Shown: positions 1 to 10,931 of the stretch, one piece after another | Numbering within the stretch: the first letter of the stretch is position 1 | How the letters are laid out: each line of letters begins with the position of its first letter | Assembly (NCBI GenBank): GCA_963277665.1 | Contig: OY728120.1 | Coordinates: 424,024,138-424,088,137, forward strand | Origin: Viscum album | Lineage: Eukaryota > Streptophyta > Magnoliopsida > Santalales > Viscaceae | Reading direction: 5' to 3' | DNA: 64,000 nucleotides | The notes under the pieces: generated by a model | Databases searched by the model: none | What the model saw: the letters and a program-made list of their open reading frames with translations, nothing else | What the model was told of the DNA's origin: nothing | Made by a program: the position numbers and the translations under genes

Positions 1-162
1 ATTTGGAATAAACTAGAAAATGATGCCACCTTAAATAATATTATCTGGTTGTTTTGTACGGTCACTTTGCTAGAACACATTTTGAACTTTCTCTGAGTAT
101 TGAAAAAAAACACAAACCTTACCATACTTAAATTCATGCATATAATGACCATGGTTCCAACA
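1..162 (-). mobile_element. Copia element A, 3' LTR (partial)
   Basis: On the minus strand an LTR begins TGTTGGAACCATGG at position 162 and runs leftwards off the window. It follows a purine tract (AAAGGGGGATAT) and the 3' untranslated stretch of a copia pol, which is the order expected at the 3' end of a Ty1/copia element. The rest of the LTR and the target duplication are outside the window. The LTR start is seen directly; the assignment to copia rests on the RNase H further in. Confidence 0.75.
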
Positions 163-174
163 ATATCCCCCTTT
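163..174 (-). promoter_or_regulatory. Polypurine tract of copia element A
   Basis: Minus strand AAAGGGGGATAT lies immediately upstream of the LTR start TGTTGG. This is the usual site of plus-strand DNA priming in LTR retrotransposons. A second G-rich tract (minus strand GTGGGGGAGATA, near 476-487) lies about 300 bp further upstream and could be an additional or older tract. Confidence 0.7.
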
Positions 175-560
175 GGGTTTGTTGGAAATCAGTAAATAAT
201 TTCAATTGAACACCAGCCGTAGGCCAACCATAAATGAAAGAATCAACTCAGCCAACACTCTAAGTCTACGTGAGCAATGCTCAATGTATAAAACAAGAGA
301 GGAAGCTTGAATTGGGTTCCTTTGTTTTGGAATTCTCAATGACGCCCAAAGAAATTATCTTACAGTGTCAAAGAATCATTACATGCCTGAATTTGTTCCT
401 TTCTCCCCATTGACAATAAACCCAAAGACCGATAATTGTTCATTGTTCAGCTCAAACCACACTCCCATTGGATAGTATCTCCCCCACAAACCTACATCAC
501 TTCCATAAACAGATTTAAAACAAATAACATAACTGGGGATAGGGGAATTGCATAACCTTC
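175..560 (-). other. 3' untranslated part of copia element A
   Basis: This stretch lies between the pol stop codon (561-563) and the polypurine tract. It holds no open frame of note. The only recognisable signal is the second G-rich tract near 476-487. Confidence 0.55.
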
Positions 561-977
561 TTATGCACCGGGAGGTGGCTGAATACCGAGGTTCAACCGA
601 TGTTTCTCAAATACAGCCGCTGACAGTGGCTTGGTCAGGATATCAGCCACTTGCTCATTAGTACCCACATGATCCATTCTAATCACTCATTGTTCAACTT
701 TCTCTTTGATAAAGTGATACCTAATTTCAATATGTTTTGTATGAGAATGCTGAACCAGATTCTTCATAAAATCAATTGCGCTCTTGTTATCACAAAAAAT
801 CACCATTGGTTACTTCACCTCATCACAAATATCTGGTAATTGTTGTTTCATCCATAGCAGTTGAGTGCATGCCTTTGTGGAGGATATATATTTATCTTCA
901 GCATTACTAAGAGAAGTACTTTCTTGTTTCTTGCTCAACCTACCAACACCTTTATTCCCAATATAGAATGCTCCACC
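561..977 (-). pseudogene. Copia pol, C-terminal half of RNase H
   Basis: Minus-strand translation reads as the end of a Ty1/copia polyprotein. It has the segment after the DWAG motif (GAFYIGNKGVGRLSKKQEST), then LSNAEDKY, where E matches the catalytic glutamate of the STEAEY block. Next come IFCDNKSAI with the catalytic [10 protein letters not shown], and VADILTKPL, ending ...GIQPPPGA and a stop at 561-563. At least two in-frame stops break it: one at 810-812, between CDEVK and PMVIFCDN, and one after KEKVEQ. The first half of the domain lies 11.8 kb away at 12811-13130, because LARD-1 is inserted between them. RNase H would remove the RNA strand during reverse transcription. Family identity is clear; the copy is dead. 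Confidence 0.92.
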
Positions 978-982
978 ACTGG
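978..982. repeat. Target site duplication of LARD-1, left copy (ACTGG)
   Basis: ACTGG precedes the TG of the left LTR and recurs directly after the CA of the right LTR at 12806-12810. Removing one copy together with the insertion joins the two RNase H halves in frame (…VGRKSTSGG then AFYIGN…). This confirms the insertion limits to the base. Confidence 0.95.
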
Positions 983-1068
983 TGTAATAACCCGAGATTT
1001 TATAAGATATATTCATTTTAATTTCTTTTATATCTTCTATTGTACAATATACCAAGATTATCTTGTGC

Positions 1069-1137
1069 TATACGCAACACCGTATTAGCTTGTAGTATAC
1101 GCAACACCGTATTAGCTTGTAGTATACGCAACACTAT
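1069..1137 (+). repeat. 27-bp tandem repeat in U3 of left LTR
   Basis: The unit begins TATACGCAACACCGTATTAG and recurs at 1069, 1096 and 1123, the last copy partial. The right LTR has only two starts (8114 and 8141), so one unit was gained or lost after insertion. Confidence 0.85.
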
Positions 1138-3394
1138 TCTTGGATAGTGTTACACACAATTTCAAGTTCGTTTTATAATAGTCATTCTACGCAACATTGA
1201 GTGTGTTTATATATATATATATATTCAATGTATAAATAAAATATGGTTGGATTCTATTATAAGAAACAACTAAGGATTCTTGCACAACACACAACCCTGA
1301 CATGGCTTGCATTACACGCAATAGCGACCTTCCCTGATAGAGTGTGTTGTACGCAATACCGGGTTTTACTAAACAACAATATATTATTATAATATTGTTA
1401 TTAACTAGCCTTTATGAATAGTATTAACTAAAATTTGAATTTTATAACATTATTATTCATCTTACACATTTTATAGAACATGGTATAAGAAAAAAATAAA
1501 ATTTTCGGGTAAAATAAGTATTTTTCAAAAAACACAGTTTTGCCGCCTTTTGATGGCGCAACCACTTTAAATCTAGTTTTTGAAATATTTATAAGTTCCA
1601 TTTGACAAAATAAAATTATTCTTTGGAATCAAGAAATAAAAATTTACTTTAGATAAAATTTTCATTTTATTCTGATAACTTTCATATTTTAATGAATAGT
1701 AAAAACATGCTATATTTTAATTAAAAACAACTTTTTTCATCGTAATATCTTATGGGGTTAAATTATAATATTGAATGGTTTTAAAGTATAAATAGAATAT
1801 AGTTTTACCATTTCATATAATTTATTTCATTAGCATTGATTTTAACTTGAATTTGTAGGTTAAATCAATTCAATCTTTTGCAATGTTTTAATGAAAAACC
1901 CGTTTTCTTTCGACAATGAGATTAATTTTTATTTAATTTCTGCAACTTTTGTATATTGAATTTGGAAAAATGGATTCCATATTTCGAATTAGTGGGTCCA
2001 AATTATGTTAATAAGATACTTTTTATTTTTGGGCATTGTGAATAGTAACTACGGTAAATTTTATTTACCATAGTTAAAGGTAAATCGGGTAATTAAGGGT
2101 AAATATAAGATTATAAAAATACCCTAACACTTCGCAAAATCCTATGGGATGACTAAAAGTCGACCCATATCACCTAAGTGTCAGATTAGATTCATTTAAT
2201 GGACTTTTTTCCATGAAAATAATTTAATTATTATTAAAACCACAAAAAGTGACAACATGTCACTCTCTTAAATATTATAAGTATAATAATTTTAATTTAG
2301 TAATAACCTTCATGAAACTTCGAACATGTGTATTCTCTAGAAATATAATAAAATTATCTACATCATATGAATTTATTTATAATTTTTAGGGATTAAATAA
2401 TTATCATTAATTATGACACAATAGTGATATAAAAATTGTTTATCTAGTGAAAAATCAAGCATATAGTTTTTATTAAACTAATAGTGACCCTAAAATGCAC
2501 AAAACCCAGACCAAAACATATTAGTCACGTAAATGTAAACCACAATCATCCAATGGTAGAATATGGGACCATTTGGAGCCTTATAAAAGCGATTATGACA
2601 CTTATATTATTTTCTTTTAAATGATGCCAAAGTTGACACCTTCATAATTTAATAAGTATAACAATTTAAATATTGTGATTTTAAGATGATAAATTCGAGT
2701 AAAAGTATTATTGTGAAAGGTAATATATTTATCTTCATCATAGGATTTTATTTTTAATTTTTATGCAATAAATATGTATATTACATAATTATACAAAAAA
2801 TGTTGTAGGATTTATTTTATTAAGAGATAAACCAAATAAATGGTTTTAAAAATAATAAAATAAATATTATATGAACTATTTAATGTGATCCACTAATTTT
2901 CTAGATACATATCACCTTTTAGGAATCTATTAAATCTTTTAGTTCAAACATATCTCTTGTATATATATTATTTAAATTGAAATAAATGAATAGTGTCAAA
3001 ATTGACACTATTGTTATTTTATAAAAATAACATATTATAAAATTTTTTAAAAATCAAAAAAATATTTAAAAATTATAAATTTAAATTTATATGGTCTAAA
3101 ATGTTATTAAGTATCCATTTATGGAAAATTCAAAAAAAATAAATAATTATTTGTTATAATTTAAAATTTGGAATGTTATTACCACAAATAAAATTCAATT
3201 TATTAAATAAGGATAAATCAAGTTGATAATGTTTAAAATAAATTCCTAACATGTATAAATTCTATTGGTTGATGATATTAAAACCTTATCATATCTAATA
3301 TTCGAATATGAGTCATTTTTGGATGTTTTTAAGTGGGGTTAGATTTATTATAAATTAATATTTTTAAGATTTCCAAAGGTGCCCCTCTCCTCCC

Positions 3395-3403
3395 TTATAA
3401 AAG
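3395..3403 (+). promoter_or_regulatory. TATA box of left LARD-1 LTR
   Basis: TTATAAAAG sits after a pyrimidine-rich CCCCTCTCCTCC stretch and before CTCCCTCTCTTCTTCACACC, a composition typical of a plant LTR promoter and leader. The same layout occurs at 10414 in the right LTR and at 43951 in LARD-2. Confidence 0.7.
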
Positions 3404-3725
3404 GGCACCTCCTCCCTCTCTTCTTCACACCACTTTGAGCCTTCAAGAACGGCCAATCCCTGCCAAATTCTCTTATCCATTTCCCTAGAAACATCCTAGA
3501 GGTCCTGATCTTCTTCAAAGACCAATTTTAGTGCCCTAAGAGGAGGACTCAAAGAGGCGCTTCAAAGAAGAGGTAATGTCCATTACCAATTCTTTCAAAT
3601 TTATTTCTTCTTCCACTTATTCTTCTTAGGTTGTTTCATTATGAATTAATAACATCAGTATCCCTAATATACTGATATGTTATTATAAGTATGAAACAAC
3701 CATATTTCACCTCTTATCCATCCTA

Positions 3726-3797
3726 CGGAAAACAAAATTACCGCGCGTGCGTACGTACGGAATACCGTCTCCACGCCATTGTGTAATCTGTTTTCCG
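3726..3797 (+). repeat. Hairpin module a, left LARD-1 LTR
   Basis: Nested inverted repeat. The outer arms are CGGAAAACA and TGTTTTCCG, flanking ATTAC/GTAAT. Inner arms are GCGTG and CACGC. The core is ACGGAATACCGT, itself a 4-bp stem with an AATA loop. The loop is preceded by alternating GTACGTAC. It lies about 330 bp downstream of the TATA box, so it should be transcribed. Confidence 0.8.
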
Positions 3798-3912
3798 CCA
3801 CCACCTTACTTGGATGGGTATAATGGTGTACGTAATGACTATATATAATTATTGTAAAGTGATATTGATTCTGGAATAGTATACATACACTCCAATACAA
3901 TTCCATGATCAT

Positions 3913-3980
3913 GAGAATGATATCATCGCTCGTGCATACGTACAGACTACCGTCTCCACGACGCGATGGGATTCATTCTC
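3913..3980 (+). repeat. Hairpin module b, left LARD-1 LTR
   Basis: The arms are GAGAATGA with TCATTCTC, then CATCGCTCGTG with CACGACGCGATG. The core here is ACAGACTACCGT. The right-LTR copy keeps ACGGACTACCGT, so this copy has lost one CG. Confidence 0.8.
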
Positions 3981-4112
3981 AATGATTAACCATTCATGAA
4001 TGATTATAAAGTATATATAATAAGTAATAATGAAATATATGACATAATAATGATACTATATTTATGTATATTTATATGTATGTCATATACTTAATTCCAT
4101 TCAATTCAATAA

Positions 4113-4178
4113 GGAAATGAAAACAACGTTCATTCGTATGTACGGCCTACCGTCTCCATGAATGATGTATTTCTTTCC
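4113..4178 (+). repeat. Hairpin module c, left LARD-1 LTR
   Basis: The arms are GGAAATGAAA with TTTCTTTCC, then TTCAT with ATGAA. The core is ACGGCCTACCGT followed by CTCCATGAA. Core-to-core spacing is 185 bp from a to b and 200 bp from b to c, the same in both LARD-1 LTRs. Confidence 0.8.
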
Positions 4179-5782
4179 ATTTATCGATATATTATATATA
4201 ATTATATTCTGAATATATATTATATATAAATCGTGTTTTACATTCTGGATATAAGTAATCATGATCCATGTAATCATATTAATAATTACAAGTTAAAACA
4301 GGAACGACAAATGAGACGATTTTACCCAAAACGCTACATTAACATGAATTTACAAAAGAACGGGTAATATAAAGTCATAAGTGGACCATATATGATATAA
4401 TAACAATGAATATGATTCTGTAATAAGTCAATAACATTATTTAAATCATTATACAGGGGGTTTAGATATGTACGAAGCATATCAGACCTAAGGTAAGGGA
4501 TAATTTATCAATCTCATTTTTATCCGAGATTGTTTATTCGTAAGTATTTACTGGGGTTATCTCTATCATCCAAGCCCATGTTTTCTAAAAATGTTTTCAT
4601 GTATGTTTAATGTCCTTTTTACCCATTTTTGACTTTTACTACATGGTATGTAAGGATTATTTCTTTTTTTATGTTACGAGGTACTTTTTGACCTTTTCGA
4701 CAAAAGTACGAGAAAATTGTTATTTTTAACTTATACGGCGTGAATAGATTTTTACGGTTTAATAACGCCCCATTTTCATAATGCTTCCTCTAAAAGTTTT
4801 CAGGATTATTTTCAACAAACCCTTTTCTTTTAAAAGTACATGCCATTTTTCGAAAAGAAAATTATTTTGAAGAAGAAAGGATATTTTCCTCAAGAATTCT
4901 TTTCAAGTGTTTTTATCAAAACTATTTTCCATCTAAAATGACATTATTTCATCTGTGTATGTTTCAAGTATAATGTCTCTATGGTTTCACTTTTCTTATG
5001 AAGAAATGATATCCATTTTTTATATGGATTATTTTATGATGGCATGATGTTTAAGAATCTCATTCAATTACATGGGTTATGCTATGATGTATGATTTATG
5101 ATTTTGTGGCACATGAAAGAATGATTTTATTATGAGATGGGTGGGACCTATATCTCCCTCCAATTCATTGGGTAAAGATTTATATCTCATGAGATAGACA
5201 TGGCTGGAATGACATGTTAAACTGGTTCAGTAATATAGGACTAGAACGAGGAGTGAACTTGATTCAGAAAGGGACTTTTTCCACTAAGATGGTATTGGCA
5301 GCAATGCCTTGGCTACTATGAAAATGATATCACGTGATTAATGGTTTCCACAATTACATGTTTTATTCCCATGCTATTTTATCATGATTTATGTTCCATT
5401 ATGATCTATTCCTTATGTACTACCATGTTTTATGTCGTTGCTCATGATTTTGATGTTTAAACTTTATGTTCATGTTTTTAAGTTCAAATGTATATGGTAT
5501 GTTTTATTTTATCCACGCTTACCCTTACTGAGAATTTGAGCTCACCCTTTTTATGTTTTAGTTTCCCCCAGGATTAAAAGAAAGGTTTTAGGTAAGGAAA
5601 CAAAAAGTGGAAGATCTTTTTGGGAGATGTTGAAGATATTTCATCATGATTAGAAGTTTACGTTCCAAGTTTCCAAAGACACTAAACTATTACAGTCCTT
5701 GTGTGTCTGTTTTTGTTATGTAATAAGTATTCCACAAAAGTAATGTAATATCTATGTACGTCAAGATTTGGGTCTCTACATT

Positions 5783-5793
5783 TGGTATCAGAG
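5783..5793 (+). promoter_or_regulatory. Primer binding site, initiator-Met tRNA type
   Basis: TGGTATCAGAG starts 2 bp after the left LTR end. It is complementary to the 3' end of plant initiator methionine tRNA, the usual minus-strand primer of many Ty3 and copia elements. It fixes the LTR boundary and the transcription direction. Confidence 0.93.
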
Positions 5794-6040
5794 GAAAGGT
5801 TTAGTCAACCTTTGGAAACAAGGATGCGAAAACTTTAGTGAGATCCCTAGAGATATTACTATGGTATGTCTAGGGATGTCCCTAAGGATAGGTATACGTA
5901 TAGGATATAGTCCTAGAACTACGGTAACGATCTTAGAATTTAAGCTAAGATGTTAGATATTGAGGGTAGTCCCCCTTTACTATGTTGTTTTCCCAAGCAT
6001 GATTTTTTCCTCTCACACTATTCTTTTTGGGTTTTAGAAA
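5794..6040 (+). other. LARD-1 leader between primer site and gag remnant
   Basis: Non-coding stretch with stops in all frames. It ends shortly before the first ATG of the gag remnant; an in-frame TAG at 6035-6037 means the frame cannot start earlier. Confidence 0.5.
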
Positions 6041-6574
6041 ATGCCTGGAAACATGAAGATTCATGGTAATAGAGGATATGTTGGACAATGGAATAATATT
6101 CTTCATGAGAAACCAAATGAAACGGGATTTGGAGGTCCAAACATCATTATTATGCCTAATCAGCAATCTCATAATATGATCAATAATTTCAACTTTGGTA
6201 AGTTTCCTAACTCAGATAATAAGAGAAAGATGGAGTTTCATGATGATCATAGAGGAAATAAAGTTCAATTTCCCTCATGTAAATCATGTGGGAAGAGGAA
6301 TCGAGGAGATTGTTTCAAGGGAACTGGATGATGCTTTGGGTGTGGAAAAGAAGGACACAAAGCCAGTAAGTGCAAAGTAAAAGGCTCAATTAACACCATG
6401 GATGAGGATAATGGTATTGCTATGACATCAAAAATGGTTAAATGTTTTAAATGTGGAATGTACGGGCATTATAAAAACCAATGCCCTAAGGGAAAGTCTC
6501 ATGAAGAGAATCAGTATGGCCGTATAGGTAGTATTTATGTTGATGATGATGAAGATACTAAAAATGATATGTGA
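6041..6574 (+). pseudogene. Truncated gag (nucleocapsid region) of LARD-1
   Basis: A 96-residue frame starts at the ATG at 6041 and stops at TGA 6329-6331, but the same frame continues to a stop at 6572-6574. Counting the TGA as position 97 gives a 177-position reading. It is asparagine- and glycine-rich at first. Then comes an early cysteine cluster (C80, C83, C91), a perfect CX2CX4HX4C knuckle directly after the stop (CFGCGKEGHKASKC, C98-C111) and a second (CFKCGMYGHYKNQC, C135-C148). The tail is acidic. The cysteine cluster followed by a knuckle resembles the C-terminus of plant Ty3 Gag, which binds genomic RNA. The large N-terminal capsid domain is absent, so this is an internal deletion derivative. 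The TGA is either a disabling mutation or a read-through site; mutation is likelier. Confidence 0.85.
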
Positions 6575-7227
6575 AATGAAAGAATTGTTGAAGCTCGGTC
6601 AATTGTTTAAGAAGGTAGTGGAATGTTTACATGTTTATCAAGTGTAATGTTGTATAAGTAATCTCATGGTACTATGGAATAAAGAGACATCTAAGGACTG
6701 TTACACTGTTGTCTTTCCTTGAGTTTTGAAATTATATGGTTATTGGTACCAGTATCCATGAAAGGTTATTCAGATATTTTTGGAATGTATATGATAAGAA
6801 CATAATGAAGGGATAAGGAGAAAATTAAATGTTTGATAGTATTCATGAGCTCATGACTGATATAAGGAGAAGGTTATATCATGGTTTGGGTATATAGAAT
6901 TTTTGGATTTTGGTATGTGGAAAGAGTTAACTTTTGATAGCATTCATTTTTTCAATAAGGATTAATGGGTATTCATTTTTCAAGAGAATACATGATTAAG
7001 GTATTCACATGATTGGAATGTGACCAACAAGATATATGGGGGATAAATGATGGTATTCACATTCTTGGTTGATGACATTTCCAAGTAATAGTTTTCTTTA
7101 TACTATGAGCTTGGACCGAAGTATTATGGATAAGCCTAAAGATTGGAATGGATTATGTTGGACATAAGTTAGTATTTTTTAAGTATATAACTTTTTTTGA
7201 TATTATTAATGGGATATTATAGTAATT

Positions 7228-7235
7228 TAGTTTTA
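7228..7235. repeat. Putative SINE target duplication, left
   Basis: TAGTTTTA recurs at 7371-7378, bracketing the tRNA-like segment. Eight bases in A+T-rich DNA can match by chance, so support is moderate. Confidence 0.5.
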
Positions 7236-7370
7236 GAAAAAGGACAACCTGCAGGACGAGCGACAACCCATCGCGTCAGACAAGGCTGTGGGAATCGAAC
7301 CCACAACCGAAGTGCGACTGGCCTTTATCACCTACCACTGACCTACAGGAAGTCCCTGGTTAGTAGAAAC
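7236..7370 (-). mobile_element. tRNA-derived SINE inside LARD-1
   Basis: On the minus strand there is an A-box-like TAGGTCAGTGG (7335-7345) and, 44 nt downstream, a perfect B box GGTTCGATTCC (7291-7301) within GTGGGTTCGATTCCCAC. Together they form an internal RNA polymerase III promoter. The 3' end has a short T run (CCTTTTTC), as in some plant SINEs. It is bracketed by TAGTTTTA repeats and is far less A+T-rich than its surroundings. No full cloverleaf with a 3' acceptor stem can be drawn, so it is a SINE rather than a tRNA gene. The SINE family is not identified. Confidence 0.7.
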
Positions 7371-7378
7371 TAGTTTTA
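7371..7378. repeat. Putative SINE target duplication, right
   Basis: Second copy of TAGTTTTA; see 7228-7235. Confidence 0.5.
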
Positions 7379-8014
7379 TTTTATTATGCAACGTGATAGA
7401 TGAAGTATAAGTTCATTTTTTCATATACGATTAACCTCACCAAAGAAGGACTTGTGTATATTTGATTACTTTTGCTAACCTTTTGTTTGAAATAGATGGA
7501 ATGACCCATCATTCTATAACATTATCTTTTAACACATCACGAATAAAAAATTCAACTTCATTTCTTTAAGAGATGAAGTGGAAATTGTTCAAAGCACAAA
7601 CAACAGTGATATTGTACAAAAATAAAGTAAGTATTTATTCTAATTCAAATTCTTCAACTTTAGGGAAATGATCTTGAAAACCAAAAATGTTGTCATATTG
7701 CTCTTATATCTAATGAATCAGATGGTACCTTAGATCGTCACAAATTTATGGCTTTGTGATTGCTGGCTTTTCCATAGCCATGTTCTCTACCACTCTCCAT
7801 CAGAACATGATGGTTAGATTTCTCTTCCATATCCAAATTTTCACCTATGTGGAAACCCAGTGATTAGTTTATTTGGGTAACCGTTACGTTTCATACTTTT
7901 GTTTTTAATGATTGGTTTTGGTTTTCCTTTTTACGATGTGGGTTTCAATTAAATAAACTTTCAAGAATAAAACCATTTATAACCCCGACGAATTTCGAGG
8001 GCGAAATTCATTTT

Positions 8015-8027
8015 AAGGGGGGTAGAA
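8015..8027 (+). promoter_or_regulatory. Polypurine tract of LARD-1
   Basis: AAGGGGGGTAGAA ends directly at the TG of the right LTR. LARD-2 has AAAGAGGGGAGGA at the same place (48868-48881). Confidence 0.88.
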
Positions 8028-10413
8028 TGTAATAACCTGAGATTTTATAAGATATATTCTTTTTAATTTCATTTATATATTCTATTGTATGATACACCAA
8101 TATTATCTTGCACTATACGCAACACCGTATTAGCTTGCAGTATACGCAATGCTATTCTTGGATAGTGTTACACACAATTTCAAGTTCGTTTTATAATAGT
8201 CATTCTATGCAACATTGAGTGTGTTTATATATATATATATATATTCAACGTATAAATAAAATATGGTTGGATTCTCTTATATGAAACAATGAAGGATTCT
8301 TGCACAACATGCAACCCTGACTTGGCTTTCATTACACACAATCGCGACCTTCCCTGATAGAGTGTGTTGTACGCAATACCGGGTTTTACTAAACAACAAT
8401 ATATTATTATAATATTTTTATGAACTAGCCGTTATGAATAGTATTAACTAAATTTTGAATTTTATAACATTATTATTCATCTTACACATTTTCTAGAACA
8501 TGGTATAAGAAAAAAATAAATTTTTCAGGTAAAATAAGTATTTTTCAAAAAATACAGTTTTCCTCCTTTTGATGGCACACCCACTTTAAATCTAGTTTTT
8601 GAAATGTTTATAAGTTCCATTTTACAAATTAAAATTATTATTTGGAATCAAGAAATAAAAATTTATATTAGTTAAAATTTTCATTTTATTCTGATAACTT
8701 TCATATTTTAATGAATAGTAAAAACACGCTATATTTTAATTAAAAACAACTTTTTTCATCGTAATATATTATGTGGTTAAATTATAATATTTAATGGTTT
8801 TAAATTATAAATAGAATATATTTTTACCATTTAATATAATTTAGGTCATTAGAATTGATTTTACCATGAATTCGTAGGTTAAATCAATTCAATCTTTTGC
8901 AATGTTTTAAAGAAAAACCCGTTTTCTTTCGACAACGGGATTAATTTTGATTTAATTTCTGAAACTTTTGTGTATTGAATTTGGAAAATTTAATTCCATA
9001 TTTGGAATCAGTGGGTCCAAATTATGTTAATAAGCTACTTTTTATTTTTTTTTCATTGTGAATAGTAACTACAATAAATTTTATTTACCATAGTTAAAGG
9101 TAAATCGGGTAATTAAGGGTAAATATAAGATTTTAAAATTACCCTAACACTTGGAAAAATCCTATGGGATGACTAAAAGTCGACCCATATCACCTAAGGG
9201 TCAGATTAGATTCATTTAATGGACTTTTGTCCATGAAAATAATTTAATTATTATTAAAACCAAAGAAAGTGACAACATGTCACTCTCTTAAATCTTATAA
9301 GTATAATAATTTTAATTTAGTAATAACCATCATGAAACTTCGAACATGAGTATTCTACAGAAATATAATACAATTATCTACATCATATGATTTTATTTAT
9401 AATTTTTAGGGATTAAATAATTATCATTAATTATGACACAATAGTTATATAGAAATTGTTTATCTAGTGACAAATCAAGAATATAGTTTTTATTAATCTA
9501 ATAGTGACCATAAAATGCACAAAACCCCGACCAAAACTTATTTTCCATGTAAATGTAAACCACAATAATCCAATGGTCGAATATTTGACCATTTAGAGCC
9601 TTATAAAAGTGATTATGACACTGATATTATTTTATTTTAAATGATTCCAAAGTTGTCACCTTCATAATTTAATAAGTATAACAATTTAAATATTGTGATT
9701 TTTGGATGATAAATTATAGTAAAAGTATTATTGTGAAATTTAATATATTTATCTTCATCATAGGATTTTAGTTTTAATTTTTATGCAAGAAATAAGTATA
9801 TTACATAATTATACAAAAATGTTGTAGTATTTATTTTATTAAGAGATAAACCAAATAAATGGGTTTAAAAATAATAAAATAAATATTATATGAACTATTT
9901 AATGTGATCCACTAATTTTCTAGATACATATCACATTTTAGGAATCTATTAAATATTTTTTTTCAAACATTTCTTCTGTATATATATTATTTAAATTCAA
10001 ATAAATGAATAGTGTCAAATTTGACACTATTGTTATTTTATAAAAATAACATATTATAAAATTGTTTAAAAATCACAAAAATAATTAAAAATTATAAATT
10101 TAACTTTATATGGTCTAAAATGTTATTAAGTATCCAATTATGGACAATTCAAAACAAATAATTAATTATTTAGTATAATTTAATATTTAGAATGTTATTA
10201 CCACAAATAAAATTAAATTGATTAAATAAGGATAAATCAAGTTGATAATGTTTAAAATAAATGTCTAACATGTATAAATTATATTGGTTGATGATATTAC
10301 AACCTTATATAATCTAATATTCGAATATGAGTCATTTTTTGATGTTTTTATGTGGGGTTAGATTTATTATAAATTAATATTTTTAAGATTTCCAAAGGTG
10401 CCCCTCTCCTCCC

Positions 10414-10422
10414 TTATAAAAG
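10414..10422 (+). promoter_or_regulatory. TATA box of right LARD-1 LTR
   Basis: TTATAAAAG in the same CT-rich context as in the left LTR. Confidence 0.65.
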
Positions 10423-10744
10423 GGAACCTCCTCCCTCTCTTCTTCACACCACTTTGAGCCTTCAAGCTCGGCCAATACCTGCCAAATTATCTTCTCCATT
10501 TCCCTAGAAACATCCTAGAGGTCCTGGTTTTCTTCAAAGACCAATTTTAGTGCCCTAAGAGGAGGACTCAAAGAGGCGCTTCAAAGAAGAGGTAATGTCC
10601 ATTACCAATTCTTTCAACTTTATTTCTTCTTCCACTTATTCTTATTAAGTTGTTTCATTATGAAGTAATAACATCATTATCACTCATATACTGATATGTT
10701 ATTATAAGTATGAAACAACCCTATTTCACCTCTTATCCATCCTA

Positions 10745-10815
10745 CGGAAAACAAAATCACCGCGCGTGCGTACGTACGGAATACCGTCTCCACGCCGTGG
10801 TGTAATCTGTTTTCC
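10745..10815 (+). repeat. Hairpin module a, right LARD-1 LTR
   Basis: Equivalent of 3726-3797, with core ACGGAATACCGT (ACGG at 10776) and GCGTG/CACGC inner arms intact. Confidence 0.8.
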
Positions 10816-10931
10816 ACCACCACCTTACTTGGATGGGTATAATGGTGTAAATAATGAATATATATGATTATTATAAAGTGATATTTATTCTGGAATAGTA
10901 TACATACACTCCAATACAATCCCACGATCAT

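Larger units (their letters stand above)
983..5780 (+). repeat. LARD-1 left (5') LTR
   Basis: Starts TGTAATAACCCGAG and ends GGGTCTCTACA. The first ~400 bp (U3) holds many copies of a TACGCAACACC-like motif, three of them in a 27-bp tandem. A TATA box lies at 3395-3403. Three hairpin modules follow at 3726-4178, and then 1.6 kb of T-rich DNA up to the primer site. Compared with the right LTR it has one more 27-bp unit and several CG-to-CA or TG changes. Confidence 0.95.
6575..8014 (+). other. LARD-1 non-coding internal region
   Basis: No reading frame matches protease, polymerase or integrase motifs on either strand. Apart from the SINE at 7236-7370 it is A+T-rich with stops in every frame. 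The last ~200 bp (TTTTACGATGTGGGTTTC and neighbours) is shared with the same position in LARD-2 (near 48779), so that end is conserved within the family. Confidence 0.6.

Noticed and set aside
3664..3912. An 82-residue minus-strand frame with a near-identical 83-residue counterpart at 10680-10931.
   Set aside because: The two copies are alike only because they are the two LTRs of one insertion. The frame runs across hairpin module a and is not visible in LARD-2. Nothing suggests coding constraint.
3726..4178. Hammerhead ribozyme (retrozyme-like) in the LTR hairpins.
   Set aside because: The conserved CTGATGA and GAAA core boxes are not present in or near the modules.
7236..7370. A possible functional tRNA gene.
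   Set aside because: The A and B boxes are good, but no complete acceptor stem or anticodon arm can be drawn and the unit extends past tRNA length. The direct repeats fit a SINE better.
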